Shown here piece after piece: positions 33,078 to 41,862 of a stretch of DNA of 64,000 nucleotides. Made by a program: the position numbers and the translations under genes. Within the stretch, counting starts at the first letter, position 1, and each line of letters starts with the position of its first letter. The notes under the pieces are model-generated. The model had not been told where the DNA came from. It made no database searches and saw nothing but the letters and a program-made list of their open reading frames with translations. This DNA comes from Thalassospira lucentensis MCCC 1A00383 = DSM 14000 (GTDB taxonomy: Bacteria > Pseudomonadota > Alphaproteobacteria > Rhodospirillales > Thalassospiraceae): assembly GCF_000421265.1 (NCBI RefSeq), contig NZ_ATWN01000009.1:124001-188000 (forward strand), read 5' to 3'.

Positions 33078-35114
33078 ATGTCCAACGATCCCATTCTTCA
33101 GCCCTATCAGCTCAAGCATCTTACCCTGCGCAACCGGATTATGATGACGTCTCATGAGCCAGCCTATCCGGAGGATGGCATGCCAAAGGAACGCTACCGC
33201 GCTTATCACGTGGAACGCGCAAAGGGTGGTGTGGCGATGACCATGACAGCGGGGTCTGCTGCGGTATCCAAGGACAGCCCGCCGGTTTTTAACAATCTGC
33301 TTGTCTATAAGGACGAAGTTGTGCCGTGGATGAAGGATCTGACCGACGCCATTCACGAACACGGTGCGGCGGTGATGATCCAGTTAACCCATCTTGGCCG
33401 TCGGACGCGGTGGGATAAAGAATTCTGGTTGCCGGTTGTGTCGCCATCGCACAACCGCGAAGCATCCCATCGTGCCTTTCCCAAAAAGATGGAAAACTGG
33501 GATATCGAGCGGATCATTAAAGATTATGCCGATGCAGCCGAACGGATGAAAGCGGGCGGCATGGATGGGATTGAGCTTCAAGCGTACGGACATTTGATGG
33601 ATCAGTTCTGGTCGCCGCTGACCAATGATCTTGATGGCCCATATGGCGGGGGCATCGATAACAGGTTGCAGTTTACCTTTGACGTTCTTACCGAAATTCG
33701 CAAACGGGTCGGTCCCGATTTTCTCGTCGGTGTGCGCTATTCCGGGGATGAATGCCTTGAAGGTGGTCTTACAAAAGAAGACGGTCTGTCGATCTCAAAG
33801 CGCCTGAAAGACAGTGGGATGATCGATTTTCTCAATGTGGTTCGGGGCCATATTGATACCGATGCGGGCCTTACCGATGTGATCCCGATCCAGGGGATGG
33901 CAAATTCGCCGCACCTTGATTTTGCCGGTGAAATTCGGGCTGCGACCAACTTCCCAACTTTCCATGGGGCGAAAATCCCCGATGTCGCAACCGCACGTCA
34001 TGCGATTGCGTCGGGCAAGGTCGATATGGTTGGCATGACCCGTGCGCATATGACCGACCCGCATGTTGTGCGCAAAATCATCGAGAAACGCGAAGAGGAA
34101 ATTCGACCCTGTGTTGGGGCCAACTATTGCCTTGACCGTATTTATCAGGGTGGGGCGGCCTATTGCATCCACAATGCGGCGACCGGGCGTGAACTTGATA
34201 TGCCCCATATCATCCCAAAAGCGGAAATCCGCAAAAAGGTTGTGATTGTCGGCACAGGTCCTGCGGGGTTGGAGGCGGCACGTGTTGCAGGTGAACGCGG
34301 ACATGACGTTGTTGTCTTTGAAGCCGCCGACAAACCGGGCGGGCAGGTGCGGTTAACCGCGCAAAACGAACGCCGTAAGGAAATGATCAGCATCATTGAT
34401 TGGCGCATGAACCAGTGTGCGCAGCATGGTGTCACCTTCCACTTCAATACATGGGCGGAAGTTGACACCGTTCAGGCCGAAAATCCCGACGTTGTGATTA
34501 TTGCAACCGGCGGCTTGCCCGATACCGAAGTTCTTTCGCGCGGCAACGATCTGGTGGTTTCTTCGTGGGATATTATTTCCGGTGACGTCAAGCCGGGGAC
34601 CAATGTTCTGGTGTTTGATGACGCAGGCGATCATTCAGGACTTCAGGCCGCCGAACTTATTGCGCAGTCTGGTGCAAAGGTCGAAATCATGACCCCGGAT
34701 CGTTCATTCGCACCGGAAGTCATGGCGATGAACCTTGTCCCCTATATGCGCTCCATGCAAAAACTCGATGTGACGTTTACGGTGACATATCGTCTGGCGG
34801 CGGTTGAGAAAGACGGCAATCACCTGACGGCCCATGTCGGAAGTGATTATGGTGGCGTTGCCAAACAGCGCACGGTTGATCAGGTGGTGATCAATCATGG
34901 GACCATTCCGCTTGATGATCTTTACTTTGAGCTCAAATCGGCGTCCTCAAACCATGGTGAGATGTCGCATGATCAACTGATCGCCGGAAAGCCCCAGTCA
35001 GTTGTGCGCAACGCGGACGGAAATTTCCAGTTGTTCCGAATTGGCGATGCGGTTTCCGCACGCAACACGCATGCGGCGATTTATGATGCGCTACGGTTGC
35101 TAAAAGACATTTAA
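33078..35114 (+). CDS. OYE-type FMN/FAD iron-sulfur oxidoreductase (TMADH/DgcA/NMPDh-like)
   Basis: A two-part enzyme of 678 residues. The N-terminal FMN barrel (1-340) resembles old yellow enzyme, with Ile-Gln-Leu-Thr-His-Leu-Gly-Arg. A short Fe-S segment follows, then a disulfide-reductase-like dinucleotide domain from about 385 with Val-Gly-Thr-Gly-Pro-Ala-Gly-Leu-Glu. Relatives demethylate trimethylamine, dimethylglycine or N-methylproline. Classical members have four cluster cysteines (TMADH Cys345, 348, 351, 364). Here Cys345, Cys351 and Cys363 are present, but position 348 is Ala. Some N-methylated proline demethylase-type homologues also deviate here (from memory). The substrate is probably an N-methyl compound (inference). 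Confidence 0.88.
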   Translation: MSNDPILQPYQLKHLTLRNRIMMTSHEPAYPEDGMPKERYRAYHVERAKGGVAMTMTAGSAAVSKDSPPVFNNLLVYKDEVVPWMKDLTDAIHEHGAAVMIQLTHLGRRTRWDKEFWLPVVSPSHNREASHRAFPKKMENWDIERIIKDYADAAERMKAGGMDGIELQAYGHLMDQFWSPLTNDLDGPYGGGIDNRLQFTFDVLTEIRKRVGPDFLVGVRYSGDECLEGGLTKEDGLSISKRLKDSGMIDFLNVVRGHIDTDAGLTDVIPIQGMANSPHLDFAGEIRAATNFPTFHGAKIPDVATARHAIASGKVDMVGMTRAHMTDPHVVRKIIEKREEEIRPCVGANYCLDRIYQGGAAYCIHNAATGRELDMPHIIPKAEIRKKVVIVGTGPAGLEAARVAGERGHDVVVFEAADKPGGQVRLTAQNERRKEMISIIDWRMNQCAQHGVTFHFNTWAEVDTVQAENPDVVIIATGGLPDTEVLSRGNDLVVSSWDIISGDVKPGTNVLVFDDAGDHSGLQAAELIAQSGAKVEIMTPDRSFAPEVMAMNLVPYMRSMQKLDVTFTVTYRLAAVEKDGNHLTAHVGSDYGGVAKQRTVDQVVINHGTIPLDDLYFELKSASSNHGEMSHDQLIAGKPQSVVRNADGNFQLFRIGDAVSARNTHAAIYDALRLLKDI

Positions 35115-35158
35115 GCGGTCGGCTCAGGTCGATTATGCGATGACCCCAATGAACTGGC

Positions 35159-35185
35159 GCGTGCCGCACATCATCTGCGGCACGC
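35159..35185. other. 10-bp perfect hairpin between convergent genes
   Basis: GCGTGCCGCA pairs with TGCGGCACGC around CATCATC. It lies between the convergent oxidoreductase and NmrA-like stops. No T-run follows, so it may be an imperfect terminator or a small palindromic repeat. Confidence 0.5.
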
Positions 35186-35199
35186 ATCCAAGGTCAGGA

Positions 35200-36033
35200 T
35201 TAGTCCGGGGTGCCCCAAACGCCGGTTTGTGCAGCCTCATGGGCATATGTCCGAAGGGGTTTTGGTTTGCGGCCAAGGATCTGTTCAACGTCACCTGTCG
35301 GTGTTTTGTTCCGACCGTCCAGAACTTCTGAAAACAGATAGCGGATCAAACCTCGGAGTTCATCGGGTACGCCATCCTGTTCAAGGCCAGCATCAAGCTG
35401 ATCAAGTGTGATGGGAACAAAGGCAATGTCGCGGTTGGCGGAACTGGCGATGATGGCGGTTGCGTCTTCAAAGGTCAGGGCATCAGGCCCTGAAAGCTCG
35501 TACGTCTTGCCAATATGCGTCGGCTCAAGAAGGGCTGTGACCGCACATTCGGCGATGTCGTCGGCATCAACGAACGGCTCGGGAATGTCGCCGGCAGGCA
35601 GGGCAAGTACGCCGTTTTGAAGATAAGGCAGGAACAGGTCTTCGCTAAAGTTCTGGAAGAACCAATTGGCCCGCAGCACGGTCCAGTCAGCCCCCGAATT
35701 TCGCAATGTGCGTTCCGCATCCTGTGCAGCATCTTCCCCACGGCCCGACAACATCACAAGTCGTTTCGCACCATAGCTTAGGGCGCGGGCTGCAAAATCA
35801 GCGATGATCTGATCCGAGCCGGGAACAGCCAGATCAGGCTGAAACGTGACATAAACGGCATCAATGTCGCGTAAGACATCATCCCATGTGTCGGGCTTCG
35901 TCCAGTCAAACGATGGCGTGGTGCTGCGCGATACAGCACGTACCGAGTGGCCAAGGTTTTGTAGCTGTGCGGTGACCCTTCGACCGGTTTTGGCCGTTGC
36001 ACCAAGTACGAGAAAACGGGTTTTTACTGTCAT
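35200..36033 (-). CDS. NmrA-like NAD(P)-binding protein
   Basis: A 277-residue atypical SDR. The N-terminal dinucleotide motif is Val-Leu-Gly-Ala-Thr-Ala-Lys-Thr-Gly. The middle carries Asn-Trp-Phe-Phe-Gln-Asn-Phe and Pro-Phe-Val-Asp-Ala-Asp-Asp-Ile-Ala, typical of NmrA/QOR2-like proteins. Such proteins sense or use NAD(P)H and may reduce quinones. It is divergent from a TetR gene. A 19-bp palindrome with flanking direct repeats lies 42 bp upstream of its start, so TetR control is likely. Confidence 0.9.
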   Translation of the reverse strand: MTVKTRFLVLGATAKTGRRVTAQLQNLGHSVRAVSRSTTPSFDWTKPDTWDDVLRDIDAVYVTFQPDLAVPGSDQIIADFAARALSYGAKRLVMLSGRGEDAAQDAERTLRNSGADWTVLRANWFFQNFSEDLFLPYLQNGVLALPAGDIPEPFVDADDIAECAVTALLEPTHIGKTYELSGPDALTFEDATAIIASSANRDIAFVPITLDQLDAGLEQDGVPDELRGLIRYLFSEVLDGRNKTPTGDVEQILGRKPKPLRTYAHEAAQTGVWGTPD

Positions 36034-36064
36034 TTTAGGGCTCCTGACATTGGGGTTTTAAATA

Positions 36065-36102
36065 TGATAAATCCTCACATTTGCCAAATGTGATAAATCC
36101 TC
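36065..36102. promoter_or_regulatory. TetR operator: 19-bp palindrome inside two direct repeats
   Basis: TCACATTTG-C-CAAATGTGA (36075-36093) is a perfect palindrome. The 12-mer TGATAAATCCTC occurs at 36065-36076 and again at 36091-36102, 26 bp apart, overlapping both ends of the palindrome. It lies between the divergent NmrA-like and TetR genes. Confidence 0.75.
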
Positions 36103-36174
36103 GTATTCTGTTCGTCAAGAGAGTTGACAGGGAACCGGCCTATTGCTGTTGTCTAAAAACAGTTAGATAAGCTT

Positions 36175-36825
36175 ATGAAAACAGGACGTAAGTATTTGTC
36201 AGATAACGCGAAAAAGATGCGCCGTGCCCCCACGCAAAAAAGAAGTCGCGAGCGGGTGCAAAACATCCTTAAGGTGGCGTGCGAGCTGATTGCATTGCAG
36301 GGAAGTGATGGGATGAAGATGGGGGAACTCGCAGAAAAGGCGGGAGTCTCCATCGGATCGCTGTATCAGTATTTTCCCGATAAGGCGGCGATCATTCATG
36401 CGCTGGCCGATCGCTACAACGATGAATCCCGCCACTGTATCGAAGAAGCCCTGTCAGAGGTCACGACGTCGCACAGCTTGATCGCGGCTTTTGACCATCT
36501 GATTGATACCTATTTCGAACTGTTCCTTGCCGAACCGGTCATATGCGACATCTGGACGGGTACGCAGGCCGATAAGACGCTGCGTGATATGGAGCTTGAA
36601 GTCAGCCGGGAAAATGGTGCGTTCCTTGCCCGGACAATCGCGCGGTTGCGCAATGAACAGACTGCGGACCCGTCCATTTCGGCCCGGTGTCTTTTGATTA
36701 TGAGTATGGGGGAGGCGACCATGAGGTTGGCGATTTCCGTTCCGGTTGACGAAGGTCGCGAAATTGTTGGCAGCTATAAGCGCATGACGCGCCGTGAAAT
36801 CACTGAAATGCTTGATGCGTCATAG
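36175..36825 (+). CDS. TetR-family regulator
   Basis: A 216-residue TetR protein. A basic N-terminal tail precedes the HTH Met-Gly-Glu-Leu-Ala-Glu-Lys-Ala-Gly-Val-Ser-Ile-Gly-Ser-Leu-Tyr-Gln-Tyr-Phe-Pro-Asp-Lys (about 49-70). The ATG lacks a clear ribosome-binding site and the Met 14 codons later is an alternative. It is divergent from the NmrA-like gene with a clear palindromic operator between them. Its stop is 7 bp from that of the convergent EAL gene. Confidence 0.9.
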   Translation: MKTGRKYLSDNAKKMRRAPTQKRSRERVQNILKVACELIALQGSDGMKMGELAEKAGVSIGSLYQYFPDKAAIIHALADRYNDESRHCIEEALSEVTTSHSLIAAFDHLIDTYFELFLAEPVICDIWTGTQADKTLRDMELEVSRENGAFLARTIARLRNEQTADPSISARCLLIMSMGEATMRLAISVPVDEGREIVGSYKRMTRREITEMLDAS

Positions 36826-36831
36826 GGACGG

Positions 36832-37902
36832 TTATGCGCGGCCTGTCGTGAATGGTTTTGGTCCCGGACGTCCGAGTAGGAAGCCTTGCACATAATCGAC
36901 CTTGTGCTCTGTCAGGAAGTCGAGTTCTTCCTGCCGTTCGATGCCTTCCGCAATAACCTCGATGCCGAGCTGTTTGGCAAGGTCGATCAGTTTGCTGACA
37001 ATGGCCTGTTTGAAGTTGTCATGATCAACGTGGTCGATCAGCTCGCGGTCAATTTTAATGATGTCCGGACGCAGATCCGGCAACATGTTGAGCGTCGAAT
37101 ATCCTGACCCAACATCATCAAGTGCGACCCTGAAACCGGAATCACGATATGACCGGAGGATGTGGCCAAGATGCGACGTGCTGCGGACTTTTTCGGTTTC
37201 AATGACTTCAAAGACAATGCTGCTGCGGTCAATTTGGCATTCTTCGACCACCTCGATGGTGGATCGCAGGCAGAAATCGGGATCGTAAATCGAACTCGGC
37301 GTGAAATTGATAAACAGATTGCCAGTCACGCCTGCCTTATGAGCATTGCGCACGTTTGCCGCACGCGCGGCGCGGTCAAGCTGGAACAAAAGTGTCGCGG
37401 ATTGTGCGGCGTCAAACAGTTGTCCGGGCGTAATTTCACTGCCGTCTGCGGCGACACCCCGCAGTAGGCATTCATGTCCATAGGGTGCGGTGAAGTCGCT
37501 GATCGGGAAGATCGGCTGAAATGCTGAATTCAGGCGGCTTTCGCGTAAAACATCCCCCAGCCATTCCGCGCCAATCGCAGCCCTGATCGCATTGAGGCTT
37601 GTGATCCGGGAAATGTCATCGATTTCCGGTGACTGTTTGGGAGGCATGATCAATGCTTTGGTTGCGGTCATTTCCTCGGGTAGAAGATCTTTTGAAATCA
37701 CATCAATCAGGTCACGCAACCCCGGGCGGGAATAATTGATGGTCAATGTTGCAACGGATGCCGTCTTTTCAACGGGAAGGTCGATGGACTTGGCCGAGGC
37801 AAGAATTTTGCCCGTTATGTGTGACACCGGTGGCCATAAAAACAGCTGACCTTCTTTCGGGGCGATTTCCGGAATGGAATCACATTTTTTGCAGTAGGTC
37901 AC
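36832..37902 (-). CDS. EAL-domain c-di-GMP phosphodiesterase with a Cys-rich N-terminus
   Basis: A 356-residue protein. The EAL domain spans about 120-350. The signature reads Glu-Cys-Leu at 144-146. Other catalytic positions appear kept: Asn in Ile-Asn-Phe-Thr-Pro, Glu in Glu-Val-Ile-Glu, Asp-Asp in Leu-Asp-Asp-Val-Gly-Ser-Gly-Tyr, Lys in Ile-Lys-Ile-Asp, Glu in Ala-Glu-Gly-Ile-Glu, and Gln in Gln-Gly-Phe. It is therefore probably active in degrading c-di-GMP. The N-terminus has Cys-Lys-Lys-Cys and may bind metal. GTG at 37902 was chosen as start because GGGGAGG lies 5 bp before it; longer forms to 38037 are possible. It follows the cyclase gene on the same strand. Confidence 0.88.
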   Translation of the reverse strand: MTYCKKCDSIPEIAPKEGQLFLWPPVSHITGKILASAKSIDLPVEKTASVATLTINYSRPGLRDLIDVISKDLLPEEMTATKALIMPPKQSPEIDDISRITSLNAIRAAIGAEWLGDVLRESRLNSAFQPIFPISDFTAPYGHECLLRGVAADGSEITPGQLFDAAQSATLLFQLDRAARAANVRNAHKAGVTGNLFINFTPSSIYDPDFCLRSTIEVVEECQIDRSSIVFEVIETEKVRSTSHLGHILRSYRDSGFRVALDDVGSGYSTLNMLPDLRPDIIKIDRELIDHVDHDNFKQAIVSKLIDLAKQLGIEVIAEGIERQEELDFLTEHKVDYVQGFLLGRPGPKPFTTGRA

Positions 37903-38069
37903 TTGTTCCTCCCCGGTATCATCTTTGCCCAACATACTGAACGAAAAGAGATTAGGTGGCAATTTGAATGGCTCATCACTGTGCCATTTGGGCCTTGCCG
38001 TGCCAAAGCACGAGAGCCCAGATTGAAAAAATTTCAATTCTAAAGGGATAAATCAGGGGAAGCAGCACG

Positions 38070-39659
38070 TCAAATATCGATGGTGAACAAATCGATGGTT
38101 TGTTGACGACCACGAATGTCAAAGGTGCCAAGCGCACGAAAGTCGACACCGGCGTCTTCAAGCTCATGACATAGCGTACGTGTGGTTGCACTGATCAGGA
38201 TTTCAGTGCCAGTTTCCTTGTTCATGTTCTCAAGCCGTGATGCCAGATTTGCAGCATCCCCCTGAATGGTAAAATCGACCCGGTCACGTGAGCCGACCGG
38301 TCCGGCAACCACAGGGCCGGTATGAATGCCAATTCTGGTTTCGATTTTTTGATGACCTGCAAACAGATGTTTACGGCTAAGTTTTTGCATGGCAATGGCC
38401 GCGCGCACGGCATTTGCCGCATGATCAGGATCATCATGGACCACATTGAAGGCGGCATGCAGCGCATCACCAACATAGTTAAGTACCGCCCCGCCATGAT
38501 CGCGGATCGGGGCATTCACCAGATCAAAATATTCATTGAGTAATGAGATAACTTCTGCCGGTTCAAGTTGTTCTGCCATGCGGGTAAAGCCGCTGATGTC
38601 GGTGAACATTACTGTCGCATAACGCAACTCGCCCGATGCGCGTGGGTCATCGTTGCGTTCGCGTTCCATCGCCAGATTGACAACATCCTGACTGACATAG
38701 CGTTCAAAAGCCCGGCGCATGCGGTCTTTTTCCGACAGGCCTTCGGCCATGCGGTTAAATTCAAAGGCCAATTTTCCGGCTTCGTCGTCGCTGGTGACGG
38801 CAATGCGGGTGTCTATCTTGCCCTGGCCGATGTCACGAACCGCCTCGGTCAGGCGGCTGATGGGGGAGGTCAGGGTACGGTTGATGAAATACAGACACAG
38901 AACAGCGGCTGTTTCGGTCGCGATGACGTCCAAAATCACGGCCTGTTCGACACTTAGGCCCTGCGTTGCACGAATGTCACGAAAGACCGTCAGGTCCAAA
39001 AGAATGGCCATTGATGAAATCAAGGTCAGCGCGAGTATAACAACCGCCAGCCGATGACCAATCCGCGCGCGACCGGGACGGAAATTAAATCCCCATTTTT
39101 TATGGATATCGTGCTTGATTGTTTCGCTGCATGCGGCAGCGGCAAAGAAGGCGTAAATCGCAAAATGGGCAGCATAGGCAAAGCTGAACCAAAGGCTGCC
39201 ATAGACCTTCAAGATGGTTGGCACCTGTGCGGAAAGTTCCGGATAGGTATTGAAAATGCCAAGTCCAAAAGCGGCAACAGAATAGATCAACCCAACACAA
39301 AACGCCCAGATGGAAGAAGCAAGCGCAAGCTGCCGCAGTCTGCGCAAACCCGGGCTAAGGCGCTGGGACGAGTTGGTGTGCAAGCCGGCGATCATTTTGC
39401 TGATTGGGCGAAATAAAAACCATGCACCAATCGCATTTAACCCGACCAGAATGGCGATATTGACAAGGGCCGCACGCCAGATCAGGGATGTGTTACCGGA
39501 AATCAGGACATACGCCCCAGAAAAACACACATCAATAATTGCCATACCAATCATCGCAACGACATAGCGCGCGACAAAGGGTGCCGATGCGGATTGATCG
39601 GTGCTTGCCGTTGTCGGGCGCAAAATGCTTTGTGCGATGTTGCTCATATCCTGAATCAC
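38070..39659 (-). CDS. Membrane-bound class III adenylate/guanylate cyclase with HAMP
   Basis: A 529-residue protein. The N-terminal half holds about six hydrophobic helices, followed by a HAMP linker (Thr-Ser-Pro-Ile-Ser-Arg-Leu-Thr-Glu-Ala). The cyclase domain covers the last 190 residues, with the first metal-binding Asp in Phe-Thr-Asp-Ile-Ser-Gly-Phe-Thr and the second in Gly-Asp-Ala. The base-selecting Lys of adenylate cyclases (Lys-Phe-x-Gly-Asp) is Asn (Asn-Tyr-Val-Gly-Asp), and the second selector position is Thr (Phe-Thr-Ile-Gln-Gly-Asp). The product nucleotide is therefore unsure. GTG at 39659 follows CAGGA with good spacing; ATG at 39647 and a longer form are alternatives. Confidence 0.88.
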   Translation of the reverse strand: MIQDMSNIAQSILRPTTASTDQSASAPFVARYVVAMIGMAIIDVCFSGAYVLISGNTSLIWRAALVNIAILVGLNAIGAWFLFRPISKMIAGLHTNSSQRLSPGLRRLRQLALASSIWAFCVGLIYSVAAFGLGIFNTYPELSAQVPTILKVYGSLWFSFAYAAHFAIYAFFAAAACSETIKHDIHKKWGFNFRPGRARIGHRLAVVILALTLISSMAILLDLTVFRDIRATQGLSVEQAVILDVIATETAAVLCLYFINRTLTSPISRLTEAVRDIGQGKIDTRIAVTSDDEAGKLAFEFNRMAEGLSEKDRMRRAFERYVSQDVVNLAMERERNDDPRASGELRYATVMFTDISGFTRMAEQLEPAEVISLLNEYFDLVNAPIRDHGGAVLNYVGDALHAAFNVVHDDPDHAANAVRAAIAMQKLSRKHLFAGHQKIETRIGIHTGPVVAGPVGSRDRVDFTIQGDAANLASRLENMNKETGTEILISATTRTLCHELEDAGVDFRALGTFDIRGRQQTIDLFTIDI

Positions 39660-39793
39660 GGATTTTCCTGTTGTTTTCAATTCATACGAGAAGAGCGGCA
39701 ATCAGGTTCATTTCATCTTGATTAGATGCAGGAAAGTCCGGTTGGCAGGATGCCTTGCTGCACTTATGATGATGTGGAGCAGATAGGAAAATC

Positions 39794-40657
39794 ATGCAGT
39801 TTAGTCTTCGACATTATCAGGCAGAGGCAGCAAGCCACAACCACACTGATTTTCACCAGATTATCATTTCCGATCTTGGTCTTCTGGAGATGGAAATTGA
39901 AGGCCGTGGCGGTCAAGTGCGCGGCACAAAGATGGCCTTTGTGCCCGCCGGTGATACGCATGCCTACCGAGCAGAGGGATTAAACAGGTTTCTTGTGCTC
40001 GATATCGATATCGCCGTTGCCCAGCGGACGGGCATTGAAATGCTGTGGCGTCGTAACACCAATGCATCACCTTATCTTCAAATGGCGGTGGGTCGACAGG
40101 CGGTGATTTCCGACCTGTTCCATGTTCTGTCAAAAACCATGCGCGACGGCAATCAAATCAGACTGCCGAGCCGGGTTGGCGACTGCGGGGCCATGATTGA
40201 TGACCTAACAGGTGAAGACGGGATTGTTTGCGACGGTTTACGGCGCATTTTGTCGGGAACGTCGGCGGCTTTGACGACGTCTGCTGATGATTGGGAGTTG
40301 CCTGGTGTTTTGCCATCCCGTTTACAACGCGTTCTCGATTGGGCAGACGTGCGAATGGCCGACCCGATTACGGTTGGGGATATGGCTGCTGTCGCGGTTC
40401 AGTCGGAAAGCAGCTTCTTTGTTAGTTTTCAGCGATATCTTGGCACAACGCCGATGCGCTGGCTTACCGAGCAACGCTTGCTTGCTGCACGCCAATTATT
40501 GCTTGGTTCTGATGATCACACCTCAATCGGGGTACTGGCATCACAGGTTGGGTTTACCGATCAAAGCGCGTTCTCGCGCGCGTTTTCACGCCGCTTCGGA
40601 CATCCCCCAATCAGGATACTCCGCCAATCGTCCAATCACCTGCGTGATATAAACTGA
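39794..40657 (+). CDS. AraC-family regulator with an N-terminal cupin
   Basis: A 287-residue regulator. The N-terminal cupin has His-Asn-His-Thr-Asp-Phe-His-Gln-Ile and Val-Pro-Ala-Gly-Asp-Thr-His-Ala. The C-terminal AraC double HTH has Ile-Thr-Val-Gly-Asp-Met-Ala-Ala-Val-Ala and Ile-Gly-Val-Leu-Ala-Ser-Gln-Val-Gly-Phe-Thr-Asp-Gln-Ser-Ala-Phe-Ser-Arg-Ala-Phe. This layout is common for regulators of adjacent EamA-type exporters. Here the next gene is a frameshifted EamA gene 94 bp downstream in the same direction. ATAGGAAA precedes the ATG. Confidence 0.92.
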   Translation: MQFSLRHYQAEAASHNHTDFHQIIISDLGLLEMEIEGRGGQVRGTKMAFVPAGDTHAYRAEGLNRFLVLDIDIAVAQRTGIEMLWRRNTNASPYLQMAVGRQAVISDLFHVLSKTMRDGNQIRLPSRVGDCGAMIDDLTGEDGIVCDGLRRILSGTSAALTTSADDWELPGVLPSRLQRVLDWADVRMADPITVGDMAAVAVQSESSFFVSFQRYLGTTPMRWLTEQRLLAARQLLLGSDDHTSIGVLASQVGFTDQSAFSRAFSRRFGHPPIRILRQSSNHLRDIN

Positions 40658-40750
40658 AGATATCCTCAAAAAGTCCAGAGTTTCGGCAAAGACATAAATC
40701 ATCAACCGTCCAATGATCGTGCCACGATTATTGGAAACTTGGGGATGGTG

Positions 40751-41661
40751 ATGATGTCATTAAGGCAACAGGCGTTAGCCGCGCAAAAATCAAAAGCAAC
40801 CTTTGTCGGATCGATTGCGGTGGTACTTTGGGCCTTGCTGGCTCTTTTCACAACAGAAGTCGGCACCATTCCGCCTTTTCAACTGATCAGTCTGTGTTTC
40901 ACGGTGGCGGCAGTTTTCAGCGCTGTCTCAATCATCGTGCGTGGCAAAAGTGTTCTGTGTGTTCTGTGTCAGCCACTTGGTGCTTGGTTGCTTGGTGTTG
41001 GTGGATTGTTTAGCTATCACTTCTTCTATTTTGTCGCATTGGCCAATGCACCAGCGGTCGAGGCCAGTTTGATTGCATATCTTTGGCCTTTGCTGATTGT
41101 ATTGTTTTCGGCCCTTTTGCCGACGGAAACGCTGCACTGGTATCATGTTGCGGGGCTGTTCTTGGTCTTGGTGGAGCAGCACTTCTGGTGACTAAGGGGC
41201 ACGGTCTGGCGTTTGAACCCGAATACGGGTTTGGATATGGGGCTGCCATCGTCTGTGCTTTGATCTGGTCGGCTTACTCCGTTTTAAATCGGCGGTATGG
41301 CGCGGTTCCGGTCGAGGCCGTTTGTGGGTTTTGTTCCGGTGCGGCTGCTCGTGGGTTCGCAACACATTGGGGGGCGGAGAACTGGGTGTCGCCAGATGCA
41401 CCACAATGGTTTGCCATCATCGGTTTGGGACTGGGCCCGGTTGGTGCGGCGTTTTTTGCGTGGGACTACGGAACAAAACATGGAAATATTCAGATTCTGG
41501 GCGCCGTGTCCTATGGCGCGCCGCTGTTCAGTACTGTTTTACTTATCGTCTTTGGCAAAGCGGAAGCGACGCCGACCGTCATAGTTGGGTGCTTAATGAT
41601 TGTCGCCGGGGCGCTTGTCGCGTCGCGCGAAATGGTGCTGCGTTCACGGCGAAAAGCATAA
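40751..41661 (+). pseudogene. EamA-type (YddG-like) transporter broken by a single-base frameshift
   Basis: Two overlapping frames together encode one EamA transporter. The first frame runs from the ATG at 40751 to a stop at 41191 and covers four to five helices, through Leu-His-Trp-Tyr-His-Val-Ala-Gly. The second frame continues with Ala-Val-Leu-Gly-Leu-Gly-Gly-Ala-Ala-Leu-Leu-Val-Thr and the remaining helices to 41661. Adding one G to the GGGG run at 41152-41155 restores a continuous protein. So the gene has lost one base, is slippage-prone, or the sequence has an error there. Family members export aromatic or other amino acids. The AraC gene upstream may be its regulator. Confidence 0.8.
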
Positions 41662-41737
41662 CGTCATAGCCCATCACCCATCCGACAGTCTTTATCAAAG
41701 TCTTGCAATCATCAGAGATGAGGTAGTCGGCACTCAC

Positions 41738-41862
41738 ATTTACGTGACCATACGTAGTAATACATATATTTGTGCTGTGCAGTGTCATGTAAGTGACTTA
41801 TAGTCGCCCAGTACTTGGGGAGGGGGCGTTTGTAATATTTTACGCACCAAGGACACGTAAAT
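41738..41862. promoter_or_regulatory. Separated inverted repeat flanking the sulfotransferase promoter region
   Basis: ATTTACGTGACC (41738-41749) and GGACACGTAAAT (41851-41862) are inverted copies with 11 of 12 positions matching. Their starts are 113 bp apart, and the second overlaps the ribosome-binding site and start codon of the following gene. No protein can be assigned. Confidence 0.35.
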
